64,000 nucleotides of DNA from Singulisphaera acidiphila DSM 18658. Its GTDB lineage: Bacteria > Planctomycetota > Planctomycetia > Isosphaerales > Isosphaeraceae. A model generated the notes under the pieces. That model was given only the letters and a program-made list of their open reading frames with translations. It searched no databases and was not told the origin of the DNA. Positions 35,341-43,299 of this stretch are shown here, piece after piece. The stretch covers positions 5,776,744-5,840,743 of the forward strand of contig NC_019892.1 of assembly GCF_000242455.2 (NCBI RefSeq), given 5' to 3'. Position 1 is the first letter of the stretch, and each line of letters starts with the position of its first letter. The position numbers and the translations under genes were made by a program.

Positions 35341-36141
35341 TCAGCGCTGGGCGGCCCTGCGGAAATAGTCGACCCATTTTTTGACGCTCGGCTCAGTTAC
35401 GCTGGCCAGGCTGGCGTCGATCAGAGCCTTGGCGGGCGTGCCGGCCTTCTCGCGTTCGACCGCTTTATTGAAGAGACGGATCGTTTCGTCCTTCCATTGG
35501 TTCGTGGCCAGGGCATGGCTCAGCGCGGCGTAGTACCAGACCCGGGCGTCGTCGGGCCGGGACACCGTCAGCGCACGAAAAAGGTCGCTCGCCTCCTTGT
35601 ACCTTGATGCTTTGAACGCGTTGATCCCCGTCGTGATGTCTCCATCTGACGGTGTCTCGGGGTGATGGGTGGGGAATGCCGTCTGTCCTGAGTCCGCTGC
35701 CCGCTTCCTCTGCTCCTTCACGGCCACGACCTGTTCGCGAAAACTCGCGACCTGCTTGTCTGTGGCGGCGACCCGGGCGTCGAGGCTCTCGACCTTCTTG
35801 GTGAGGAGAGCCAGGGCCGCAGTCGATTGGGCGAGCTCGTTCATCTTGGTTCGAATTGCGTTCAGCTCGGAGGGAGGATTGGAACTGGTTTCAACCCGCT
35901 CTTGGAGCTTCTTGAGGCGGGTTGAGAGCCGTTCGATTTCCGTCTTGAGCGTGTTCACGGAGTCGGCCGGCGAGGCGGCTGCGGAACGATCTGTTGCAGC
36001 CGGGTTCTCGGCCAACGAGTGCGTCGTGGAGGCGGCCACGATCGCCAACAATGCGCAAACCCCGACGATCATCGGGATCGCCGGGGTTTGCGTTTTGCAG
36101 GCGGCAGGGCAGGTCTCGCGATTTTTGAGAGGGCCCACCAT
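35341..36141 (-). CDS. Single-pass protein with coiled coil and TPR-like module (paralogue 2)
   Basis: A 266-residue protein starting at ATG 36141 (GGAAGG nine bases upstream). A signal or anchor segment (IPMIVGVCALLAIVAAS) is near residue 25, then a coiled coil (TLKTEIERLSTRLKKLQERV and later heptads) and a C-terminal module that matches paralogue 1: SRPDDARVWYYAALSHALAT then KAVEREKAGTPAKALIDASL and a final VKKWVDYFRRAA. The two genes are adjacent in the same direction 207 bases apart and probably arose by duplication, with different N termini. Function unknown. Confidence 0.72.
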   Translation of the reverse strand: MVGPLKNRETCPAACKTQTPAIPMIVGVCALLAIVAASTTHSLAENPAATDRSAAASPADSVNTLKTEIERLSTRLKKLQERVETSSNPPSELNAIRTKMNELAQSTAALALLTKKVESLDARVAATDKQVASFREQVVAVKEQRKRAADSGQTAFPTHHPETPSDGDITTGINAFKASRYKEASDLFRALTVSRPDDARVWYYAALSHALATNQWKDETIRLFNKAVEREKAGTPAKALIDASLASVTEPSVKKWVDYFRRAAQR

Positions 36142-36214
36142 AGGATCGAACCTTCCGGGGTATGAGAGGCCTGGCGAATCCGGAGAGGTGGAAACGATCG
36201 TGTCGGGCTTCACG

Positions 36215-37039
36215 CTACCGCCGAGGCGAAGGGCGACCTTTTTCGGTTGCGTCCTTAGCGGGCTCGCGGACGCCGAAGCGGGTGACGACGTAGGTCCCAC
36301 TCTTCGGGTTGCGTTCGATGTCGACCACGCCTTGGTTGTCTGCTTCTTCCAGGAGATGAGTGAAACTGCGATAGCCGTAGTAGCTTTCGTCGAACGACGG
36401 CTTCTTCCGCTTCATCGTATCCTTGATCATTGACGCATAGAGAACCTCATGGTTCTCGCGTCTCAACGCGTTGCAGGCCTCGATGAGGAGCGTGTAAACC
36501 TCGCGTTTTCGCTCCGGCATGTCGGCGAAGACATTGACCGCCAGTTCCTGCTCATCCTGTTCCTGGCGCTCGAGGTCTTCGTAATAGATGAATTCGTCGC
36601 AGTTGTCGCGCAGCAGGTTGGACGTCGAGCCTTTCATCCCCAGGCCGATGACGTGCTTGCCGTTTTCTTTGAGCTTGGACGCAAGTGGAGAGAAGTCGGA
36701 GTCGCCCGATACGATCACGAAGGTGTCGATGTGGGGCTTGCTCCAGGCCAGGTCCATCGCGTCGACGACCAGCCGGATGTCGGCCGAGTTCTTCCCGGTC
36801 TGGCTGCGTTTGGGGATCTCGATCAGCTCGATCGCGGCTTCGTGGAAGGGAGCCGTGTAGTTTTGATAACGGTTCCAGTCGGCGTAAGCCTTTTTGACGA
36901 TCAGCTTTCCTTTTTCCACCAACCGTTCGAGAACCTTCTGAATTTCAAATTTGGTCTTGCGCTGGTGCTGAAACCCCATGGCGAGGTTTTCCAGGTCCAC
37001 AAAGACCGCGAGGCTGCGTTCCCGCTCGGTTTTTGACAT
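36215..37039 (-). CDS. NYN-domain ribonuclease with C-terminal OST-HTH/LOTUS domain
   Basis: A 274-residue protein. Residues about 8-150 are a NYN (PIN-like) nuclease domain, with the acidic residues in AVFVDLENLAMGF, the conserved DIRLVVDAMDLA and the TFVIVSGDSDFSPLASKLK block. A spacer rich in Glu/Gln follows, then a winged-helix LOTUS-like domain (about 180-260) with YTLLIEACNAL, VLYASMIKDTMKRKKPSFDE and GYRSFTHLLEEADNQGVVDI. NYN domains are predicted Mg-dependent RNases; bacterial LOTUS domains bind RNA, reportedly G-quadruplex RNA. ATG 37039 is chosen because the sequence before it has no protein character. An RRM protein gene lies 218 bases upstream on the same strand. Role in RNA processing is inferred. 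Confidence 0.88.
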   Translation of the reverse strand: MSKTERERSLAVFVDLENLAMGFQHQRKTKFEIQKVLERLVEKGKLIVKKAYADWNRYQNYTAPFHEAAIELIEIPKRSQTGKNSADIRLVVDAMDLAWSKPHIDTFVIVSGDSDFSPLASKLKENGKHVIGLGMKGSTSNLLRDNCDEFIYYEDLERQEQDEQELAVNVFADMPERKREVYTLLIEACNALRRENHEVLYASMIKDTMKRKKPSFDESYYGYRSFTHLLEEADNQGVVDIERNPKSGTYVVTRFGVREPAKDATEKGRPSPRR

Positions 37040-37257
37040 GAATCGCTCAACTACCCGCGGCATTGCGAAAGCCCAGCCACGTGGGACGAATTTCTCTCCC
37101 GCTCGCCCACGAGGAGTGGGAGGAAGAGCGGAGGGAACTTCCAACTTACGTCGGAAGTCTCTGTGCCGCAACCCGGCACGGCGCGAGGAAGTTCGCGGGC
37201 CGGCCGGATTGTCTCATCCGCTCAATCGGTCGGTCAGAAGGTCCCGTGCCAGGCGAC

Positions 37258-37554
37258 TTAGCCGGCACCCCCACCGAACCAACCACCACCGGCGTAGAGG
37301 TCGCGCACCGTGCGTCGGGGGCGAGATTCATTGACGGTCAACTTCCGCTCACGAAACTCCGATCCGTTCAAAGCCGCAATTGCCGCTTTGGCTTCAGAGT
37401 CGCTAGGCATCTCCACCATGCCGAATCCACGAGACTGACCGGTCCTCGACTTGACCTGCACTTCAGCCAGCGTCACCGCACCCAGCGGGTCGAACAAGGC
37501 CCGCAAATCATCGGAAGTCACTGCGTAATCCAAGTTTCCGACATAAATCATCAT
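37258..37554 (-). CDS. RRM-type RNA-binding protein
   Basis: A 98-residue single RRM protein of the kind found in cyanobacteria and planctomycetes. RNP2 is MIYVGNLDYAV at the N terminus, and RNP1 is SRGFGMVEM at about residue 44. The fold continues to DLYAGGGWFGGGAG, a short Gly-rich tail as in cold-regulated glycine-rich proteins. ATG 37554 (or 37551) with GAGGAG 12 bases upstream is used. It likely binds single-stranded RNA in the cytoplasm. The NYN-LOTUS gene follows in the same direction. Confidence 0.92.
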   Translation of the reverse strand: MMIYVGNLDYAVTSDDLRALFDPLGAVTLAEVQVKSRTGQSRGFGMVEMPSDSEAKAAIAALNGSEFRERKLTVNESRPRRTVRDLYAGGGWFGGGAG

Positions 37555-38013
37555 GACGGGCTTCAACTCCTCTTCAAACGAGACGACGGAAATCACCAAT
37601 CAAGACAGACACGTCCTCGAACGCCCGGAAATGGAAGTCAAGGCGACCCCACGTCCTGACGTCAACAAGGCGGTCTTGTCTCGACAACAACCAATAAAGC
37701 AAAAGCGCCGGTGGCCCCACCCGAGGGGCAGGTCAGGCGTGCAGTCATCCCTCAAAAACGATAACGGAAGGCGCTCGGGACGGGGCTGCGTCGCCGCAAT
37801 AGATTTCGCCACCCCTCACACGCGACCTCAGCGATCATGGCAGTTTAACGGATATGAGGCGGGCCTGCCAGGGGCATCCGGCTTCCGCTCCGCGCCGTAC
37901 TCCTGGAGGGCTGACCGTGAGCGACACGCTTTCGCTTTCGTTGAGGAGCGTGAACAGGGTCGAGGGTCGAAGGGATTTGGGGGCAATGAGACGTGGTACT
38001 TTCGCGATTGCCA
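37555..38013. other. Intergenic upstream of the RRM gene
   Basis: About 460 bases with no gene seen. RRM genes in cyanobacteria often have long 5' leaders with cold-response elements; nothing specific was recognised here. Confidence 0.35.
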
Positions 38014-38045
38014 TAAAAAAACCCCGGCCGGAGGAACGGCCGGGG
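38014..38045 (-). terminator. Rho-independent terminator of the Pro/Ala repeat gene
   Basis: On the minus strand CCCCGGCCG, loop TTCCTC and CGGCCGGGG (9-bp stem) are followed by eight T residues, 26 bases after the stop codon of the gene at 38071. Confidence 0.88.
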
Positions 38046-38070
38046 AAACGGCTTTGACTTGACGATTCGA

Positions 38071-38640
38071 TCAAGCCTGCGGGGCCGCCTTGACGGGAGC
38101 CTGCGGGGCCGGAAGCGGCGCGGGGACAACCTTCGAGGGGGCCTGGGGGGCCGGGACAACCACGGGAGCCTGAGGAGCCGGAGCAACCTTCGAGGGAGCT
38201 TCAGGCGCCGGAGCTACCTTGGTGGGGGCCTGGGGGGCCGGGACAACCACGGGAGCCTGAGGAGCCGGAGCAACCTTCGAGGGAGCTTCAGGAGCCGGGG
38301 CGACCTTCGAGGGAGCCTGAGGAGCCGGAGCAACCTTCGAAGGAGCTTCAGGTGCCGGGGCAACAACCACGGGGGCCTGAGGCGCCGGAGCTACCTTGGA
38401 GGGAGCCAGAGGAGCGGGGGCGACCTTCGAAGGGGCCTGGGGCGCCGGGGCAACAACCACGGGGGCCTGAGGCGCCGGGGCTACCTTGGTGGGAGCCAAA
38501 GGAGCGGGGGCAATCTTCGAGGGGGCCTGGGGTTCGGGCAAGACCTTGGCCGGGGTCTGCGCTGTTTGCGCCATGGCCGATGAGGCCAGACCAAAGGCTA
38601 CCGTAGCACCGGCGATACTAAACAGGCGGCGGAAGTTCAT
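38071..38640 (-). CDS. Secreted Pro/Ala/Val decapeptide-repeat protein
   Basis: A 189-residue exported protein. The signal is MNFRRLFSIAGATVAFGLAS then SAMAQ. The mature part is almost wholly 10-residue units of the type APSKVAPAPQ, alternating with APVVVAPAPQ and APEAPSKV variants; 30-base DNA repeats underlie it. No charged catalytic motif is present. ATG 38640 has GAGGAG nine bases upstream and a clear terminator follows, so it is a real gene despite its low complexity. Such repeats can form an extended linker or surface polymer; the role is unknown. Frames antisense to it are shadows of the repeat. Confidence 0.78.
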   Translation of the reverse strand: MNFRRLFSIAGATVAFGLASSAMAQTAQTPAKVLPEPQAPSKIAPAPLAPTKVAPAPQAPVVVAPAPQAPSKVAPAPLAPSKVAPAPQAPVVVAPAPEAPSKVAPAPQAPSKVAPAPEAPSKVAPAPQAPVVVPAPQAPTKVAPAPEAPSKVAPAPQAPVVVPAPQAPSKVVPAPLPAPQAPVKAAPQA

Positions 38641-39127
38641 GAATGGTGTCTCCTCAACGAGGTGCGAAGCCAAACTCAACCGGCTACTTGCGATCGGACC
38701 CACACCCGATCGAGTATGGTTTGCTCTATTATACATGATCGATAACTGCGAATTCTGGGCGTTTTACAGATTTTTCGAAGAATATTCGGATATTTGTGGT
38801 GGCCGTAGGCTGCGGTGAATATGACGGCAAATTCGGTGCCTGTTTTTGGGATTTCTTTCTGGCTTGCCGAAATCCATTAGACAGGGCGGGCGTCTCCACG
38901 AATCGCCCCCCTTCGACTCAGGGAGGAGCCCCAGGGATTCCGATGAGAAATTCTGACATATTGTCGGCGCCGAGGTAGGCCCAAGTTCTCGGCCTTGAGC
39001 GGATTGTGCGGGAGCGGGTATAACAATGCGGATGCCGTGAGTGGCGACAATGGCGTGTCTGGTCGCTCGGCGCAACTCAATTCTCAAGTGGACGTTAGTG
39101 GTTGCCGACGTCCAGGGAGACGGACTC
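38641..39127. other. Divergent promoter region
   Basis: About 490 bases between the Pro/Ala repeat gene and the TPR gene. A+T-rich near 38720-38800. No gene or RNA recognised; two opposing promoters are expected. Confidence 0.4.
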
Positions 39128-42100
39128 GTGCCCCTCACACCGACTCAGCCCCGGTCGGGCCGCGACCGGCTGACGCCGGCACTTGCCCTCGGTTTCCTCT
39201 TTGCCGTTTGGCCCGGTTGGGTCCACGCGCAGGAGGGCTCGCAGGACAATCCCGGCGCGGTCTCGTCGGCGCGGACCGAACCGGTCCCCGAGGGCCTGAA
39301 CTACGCCAACGGGCTCTTTCGCGACCGTCGTTACGAGTTGGCGGCCGAGGAGTACGAGCGGTTCCTGAGCGAGTCGCCCAAGGGGGCTCACGCTGACGAG
39401 GCACGATTTGGCCTGGCCAACGCCCGGCTCTTTCAGGGGCAGTATGACAAGGCCCGTCGTCAATTCGAGGCGTTTCTCGAGGCGGCTCCTCAGCATGCCA
39501 ACCGGCTGACCGCTCTGTATCGGGTCGGTGAGACCTCTTACATGCTGGGTGATTTGCCTGTCGCGCGGCGGGCTCTGGAGTCATTCACCGCCACCGCCAA
39601 GGGGCATCGGAATCTCGAGACGGCCTGGCCCTATCTGGGGGAGGTCTGCCTGCGGATGCAGGACCTGCCACGAGCCACACAGGCCTATGAGCAGGCGCTC
39701 CGGCTGCACCCGAATGGCCGGCTGGCTGATCGGTCGCGATTCGGCCTGGGACGAACTTTGGCTCTCCAAGGGAAGTCGGCCGAGGCGGTCAAGATTCTCA
39801 CGGAACTGGCCGAGAAGGGGGGAGGCGACTGGTCGGACCGCGCCTGGCTTCAGATCGGACAGTCCCAGGCCGAGGCCAAGCAGTTCGCCAAAGCCGTGGA
39901 AGCCTTTGAGACCTTGGAGCGGGTCACGCCCAAGAGCCCGCTGGTTGGTGAGGCCCGACTCGGTCGCGCGGCGGCCTTGATTCTGCTCGATCGTCGTGGG
40001 GAAGGGGAGACCCTCTTGAGCGGCCTGATGGCCGACTCTTCTCAGAACCTGGCCGCGCAGGCCGCGTTCGCACTCGGGAGCTCGCAACTGGAAGCGGGCC
40101 GTGCGGCCGAGGCGCTCGCGACGTTCGACCAGGCTTCGGAAAAGTTCGCCAAGACGGCGATGGCGCCTGCCCTGATTTTCCGCTCGGGTGAAGCCGCACA
40201 GAAGCTTGGCCAGTTGGATGAAGCGCGGGCTCGGTTCGAGAAGGCGGCGGAGTCGAATCCGAAGCACCCCTGGGCCGACGACGCCTTGATTCGGGCCTCG
40301 CGGCTGGCGTTGGAGGCCGGTGATCAGGCGGCGGCGAAGGCGCTTGCCGCCTCGTTCGCGACCAAGTTTCCTGACAGTCCCCTCCGCGCCGACGCGAAGC
40401 TGATCGAGGGGCAGGTGGCGTATAACACGGAGGGGGGAGCCAAGCAGGCGATTCAGATTCTGAGTCAATTGCTGGCGGAAGCGAAGCCGGCCCCCGAGAC
40501 GGCGCAGTCTGCGCTCTACTACCTGGGGCTGGCCTATCGGGCGGATGGTCAGAAAGCGAAATCGGACGAGGTGCTCGATTCGCTGCTCAAGACCCCCGCA
40601 GCGCCTGCCGCGGCCAACGCTCAGTATCTCGTGGGCCAGGGGCACTTTGAGGCGAAGCGGTTTGCCGAGGCCATTCCTGCCTTGGAAAAATATCTCGCCG
40701 GCAATTCCAACGGCGAAGTCGCCGCCAATGCCATGACCTACATCGTGTGGTCGCGCCTCGAGCTCGGCCAGATTGATGAGGCTTCCACGGTGCTCAGCCG
40801 CTTGGCCCAACGCTTCCCCAAGTCCGAGACGTTGGCCTCAACCCGGCTCCGGCTGGGTTGGGCCTTGCTGGAGGGGGGACGCCCGGTCGAGGCCGCCGCA
40901 GAATTCGCCACGCTGCTCGACGCGGCACCCGACGATAAACTGGCCCCCGAAGCCGCACTCGGCAGGGCCCAGGCGTTGCAAGCGGCCAAACAACCTGAGG
41001 ACGCCCTGAAAGCGTTTGCCCTCATCGTCGAGAAATATCCGAAGTCCGACCAAGGGGTCCAGGCCGACCTCGCTCGGGCCCGGTTGCTGGTCGAACTTGC
41101 GCGGCCCGCCGAGGGGGCCGAGATTTTCCAGCGCTACCTCACCGATCACCCTGACCGTGCTGCCAAAGCGCCCAAGGGGGCCGAACCTGACGCTGTGCTG
41201 GCCGAGTGGGGCTGGGCCTTGCTCGACGCCGACAAGCCGGCGGAGGCCGACCGCGTCTTCGGTCGTCTCTTGAGCGAGCATCCCGAGAGCAGTCGCGCCG
41301 CGGATGCACGACTCATTCTCGCCCAATCCGCCTACGATGCAAAGACTTATGGCGAAGTCGTGAGCCTGCTCACACCCCTCGTGGCTGAGGGGGCCAACAC
41401 TGCGCCTCGGCTTTTGCCCTCGGCCCTCTTCTTGATGGGGCGGGCCCACGATAAACGCGCGGAGCTGGACGAGGCAGCCAAGGCGATCGACCGCCTGCTC
41501 AAGGAATTTCCCGAGGACCGGTTTCGTCGCGAGGCCCGGTTCTTGAGGGCCGACATCGCCTTGAAGGGGGGGGACGCCGAGGCGGCCGCCCTTGGATTCG
41601 AGGCGCTCGCCGTCGAACCTGCGGCCGAAACCGATCCCGAGCGGTTTGGCGTTGCGGTTCGCCGAGGGCGGATCCAGAGCCTGGTCGCGCTCAAGCAATG
41701 GGAGAAGGTGATCGAGGCCGCCGCCGACTTCAAGTCGTTCGGGGCCAAGGATCCGCTGATCGCCGAGGTCGAGTACGATCGCGGCCGGGCTTTGCAGCAA
41801 CTCTCCCGGTTCGACGAGGCGCTCGCGGCTTACCAGGCGGTGATCGATGCCCGCAAGGGGGGAGACCTCGCCGCCCGTGCCCAGTTGATGCGTGGTGAAT
41901 CGTACTTCTGGGCGAAGCAATATAAGGAAGCGCTCCGCGAATATTTCCGCGTGGCGACCCTCTACGACGCCCCCGCCTGGCAGGCCACCGCGCTGCTTGA
42001 GGCGGGAAAAGTTTATGAACGACTCGACCAGTGGGCGGTGGCCGCCGAAACTTATGAAGAGCTGCGCTCCAAGTTCCCCAAGGAACCGACCGCCTCGGAG

Positions 42101-42166
42101 GCCAAGACCCGGCTCGAGGCGGCGCGGAGGCATGCCCAGGTTTCCTCGGAGACCGAGACGCGCTGA
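39128..42166 (+). CDS. Exported TPR-repeat protein, first gene of an ExbB-type cluster
   Basis: A 1012-residue protein starting at GTG 39128 (GGGAG eight bases upstream). The N terminus has a signal peptide (LTPALALGFLFAVWPGWVHA then QEG). The rest is about 25 TPR units of 34 residues, for example NYANGLFRDRRYELAAEEYE, ARFGLANARLFQGQYDKARR, YRVGETSYMLGDLPVARRAL and KVYERLDQWAVAAETYEELR at the end. The pattern is like YbgF/BamD-type periplasmic TPR proteins that work with Tol/Exb systems. Two genes for an ExbB-like channel and a toroid protein follow in the same direction. Function in energised envelope transport or cell-envelope maintenance is inferred. Confidence 0.87.
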   Translation: MPLTPTQPRSGRDRLTPALALGFLFAVWPGWVHAQEGSQDNPGAVSSARTEPVPEGLNYANGLFRDRRYELAAEEYERFLSESPKGAHADEARFGLANARLFQGQYDKARRQFEAFLEAAPQHANRLTALYRVGETSYMLGDLPVARRALESFTATAKGHRNLETAWPYLGEVCLRMQDLPRATQAYEQALRLHPNGRLADRSRFGLGRTLALQGKSAEAVKILTELAEKGGGDWSDRAWLQIGQSQAEAKQFAKAVEAFETLERVTPKSPLVGEARLGRAAALILLDRRGEGETLLSGLMADSSQNLAAQAAFALGSSQLEAGRAAEALATFDQASEKFAKTAMAPALIFRSGEAAQKLGQLDEARARFEKAAESNPKHPWADDALIRASRLALEAGDQAAAKALAASFATKFPDSPLRADAKLIEGQVAYNTEGGAKQAIQILSQLLAEAKPAPETAQSALYYLGLAYRADGQKAKSDEVLDSLLKTPAAPAAANAQYLVGQGHFEAKRFAEAIPALEKYLAGNSNGEVAANAMTYIVWSRLELGQIDEASTVLSRLAQRFPKSETLASTRLRLGWALLEGGRPVEAAAEFATLLDAAPDDKLAPEAALGRAQALQAAKQPEDALKAFALIVEKYPKSDQGVQADLARARLLVELARPAEGAEIFQRYLTDHPDRAAKAPKGAEPDAVLAEWGWALLDADKPAEADRVFGRLLSEHPESSRAADARLILAQSAYDAKTYGEVVSLLTPLVAEGANTAPRLLPSALFLMGRAHDKRAELDEAAKAIDRLLKEFPEDRFRREARFLRADIALKGGDAEAAALGFEALAVEPAAETDPERFGVAVRRGRIQSLVALKQWEKVIEAAADFKSFGAKDPLIAEVEYDRGRALQQLSRFDEALAAYQAVIDARKGGDLAARAQLMRGESYFWAKQYKEALREYFRVATLYDAPAWQATALLEAGKVYERLDQWAVAAETYEELRSKFPKEPTASEAKTRLEAARRHAQVSSETETR

Positions 42167-42339
42167 CGACGTTCTGACCGCCTTCGATTCGAGCTTCGGC
42201 CTTTGATCGTTCCCAACACGATCGACGGCTTTTCGATAACGAAAAAATGATGCGTGATGGGCCGGTGGTGTGGAGTCGTCTGAGCATTCAAATAGAGAAG
42301 AGAGCGGGTCCCTTCCACGACTCGAGAAGGATTTCGTCC

Positions 42340-43194
42340 ATGCAACGACCGTCGACCCGGGGCCGGAAAACGGCCCGAGCCGGACTCGCCCTCGCCCTGC
42401 TTGCCCTACTGATTTCCGGAGGCGCCGACGGAGGTCTTGGCGCGGGCGCCGACCTGGAATTCCTCGCCCAGCCGGCCAGGCAAGCCTGGAGCCGGGGGGT
42501 CACCTGGTATCACAAGACTCCGCCTGCGGATCGGGTGACCTGGGGAGGCTTAACCGCCTGTGCGGGGCTCGGGGTGTTGGTGCTTTTCGGCCGCCTAGTC
42601 CGTTTGCGGACGAACCGGAACGTCCCCCGCGACTTCCACGCTCGCTTTCTCGTTCGGCTCCAGGACGGTAAGCTCGACCGGGGGAAGGCCCTCGACTTCT
42701 GCGAACTCAACCCAAGTCCTGCCGCGCGGGTGGCGCTGGGGGTTGTCCGCCGCTGGGATCGGCCCGTGACCGATCAGGAGCGGGCGCTTGCGATGACGGT
42801 CCGGGTCGAGGCCGAGCGGCTCCGGCGGAACGTCGGAACGCTCCGCCGAATCGCGGCCTTGGCCCCCTTGCTCGGCTTGCTCGGCACACTCATGGCGACC
42901 ACCCGGGCGCTGACGACGACGGGAACCGACTGGGCTCCCGCCCTCGGTACGGCCCTCGGGCCGTTTACTGCGGGAGTCGCCCTGGCGATCCTGGCTTTGG
43001 TAGCTTATGACGGATTGGCAGGCCGGATCGACGCCCTCGTGGGCAACCTCGAAAGAGTCGGCACCGAGACCGTCGATGCGATCGCGATGAATACGCCGCC
43101 GGAACCTCGGGCTGGCCGGACGCCTCACTCGCTCCGGGTCGAGATCCCTGAACCTCATCTTCGCCCGATCGATCGCGAGAACGACTACGCCTGA
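42340..43194 (+). CDS. MotA/TolQ/ExbB-family proton-channel protein
   Basis: A 284-residue membrane protein. After an N-terminal hydrophobic segment (LALALLALLISGGA, likely a signal or extra helix) come three helices as in ExbB/TolQ: one near residue 70 (GLTACAGLGVLVLFGRLV), one near 175 (RRIAALAPLLGLLGTLMATT, the conserved channel helix) and one near 215 (LGPFTAGVALAILALVAYDG). A cytoplasmic loop lies between the first and second. ATG 42340 has AAGGA eight bases upstream. No ExbD/TolR partner is seen in the window, which is unusual. It should use proton flow to power an outer-layer protein. Confidence 0.85.
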   Translation: MQRPSTRGRKTARAGLALALLALLISGGADGGLGAGADLEFLAQPARQAWSRGVTWYHKTPPADRVTWGGLTACAGLGVLVLFGRLVRLRTNRNVPRDFHARFLVRLQDGKLDRGKALDFCELNPSPAARVALGVVRRWDRPVTDQERALAMTVRVEAERLRRNVGTLRRIAALAPLLGLLGTLMATTRALTTTGTDWAPALGTALGPFTAGVALAILALVAYDGLAGRIDALVGNLERVGTETVDAIAMNTPPEPRAGRTPHSLRVEIPEPHLRPIDRENDYA

Positions 43195-43299
43195 ATCAAT
43201 CTGGCGCGTTGGTCGGCAGAGTCGGTATACGATGGAATCCTCCCTGTTCAATGAACCGAAACCGACCAAGGCCCTGGATCCCTGTCGAGGCATGACGCG

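Noticed and set aside
38059-38583. Plus-strand Gly/Arg/Ser-rich frame antisense to the Pro/Ala repeat gene
   Set aside because: Shadow of the decapeptide repeat; the minus-strand gene has signal peptide, ribosome site and terminator.
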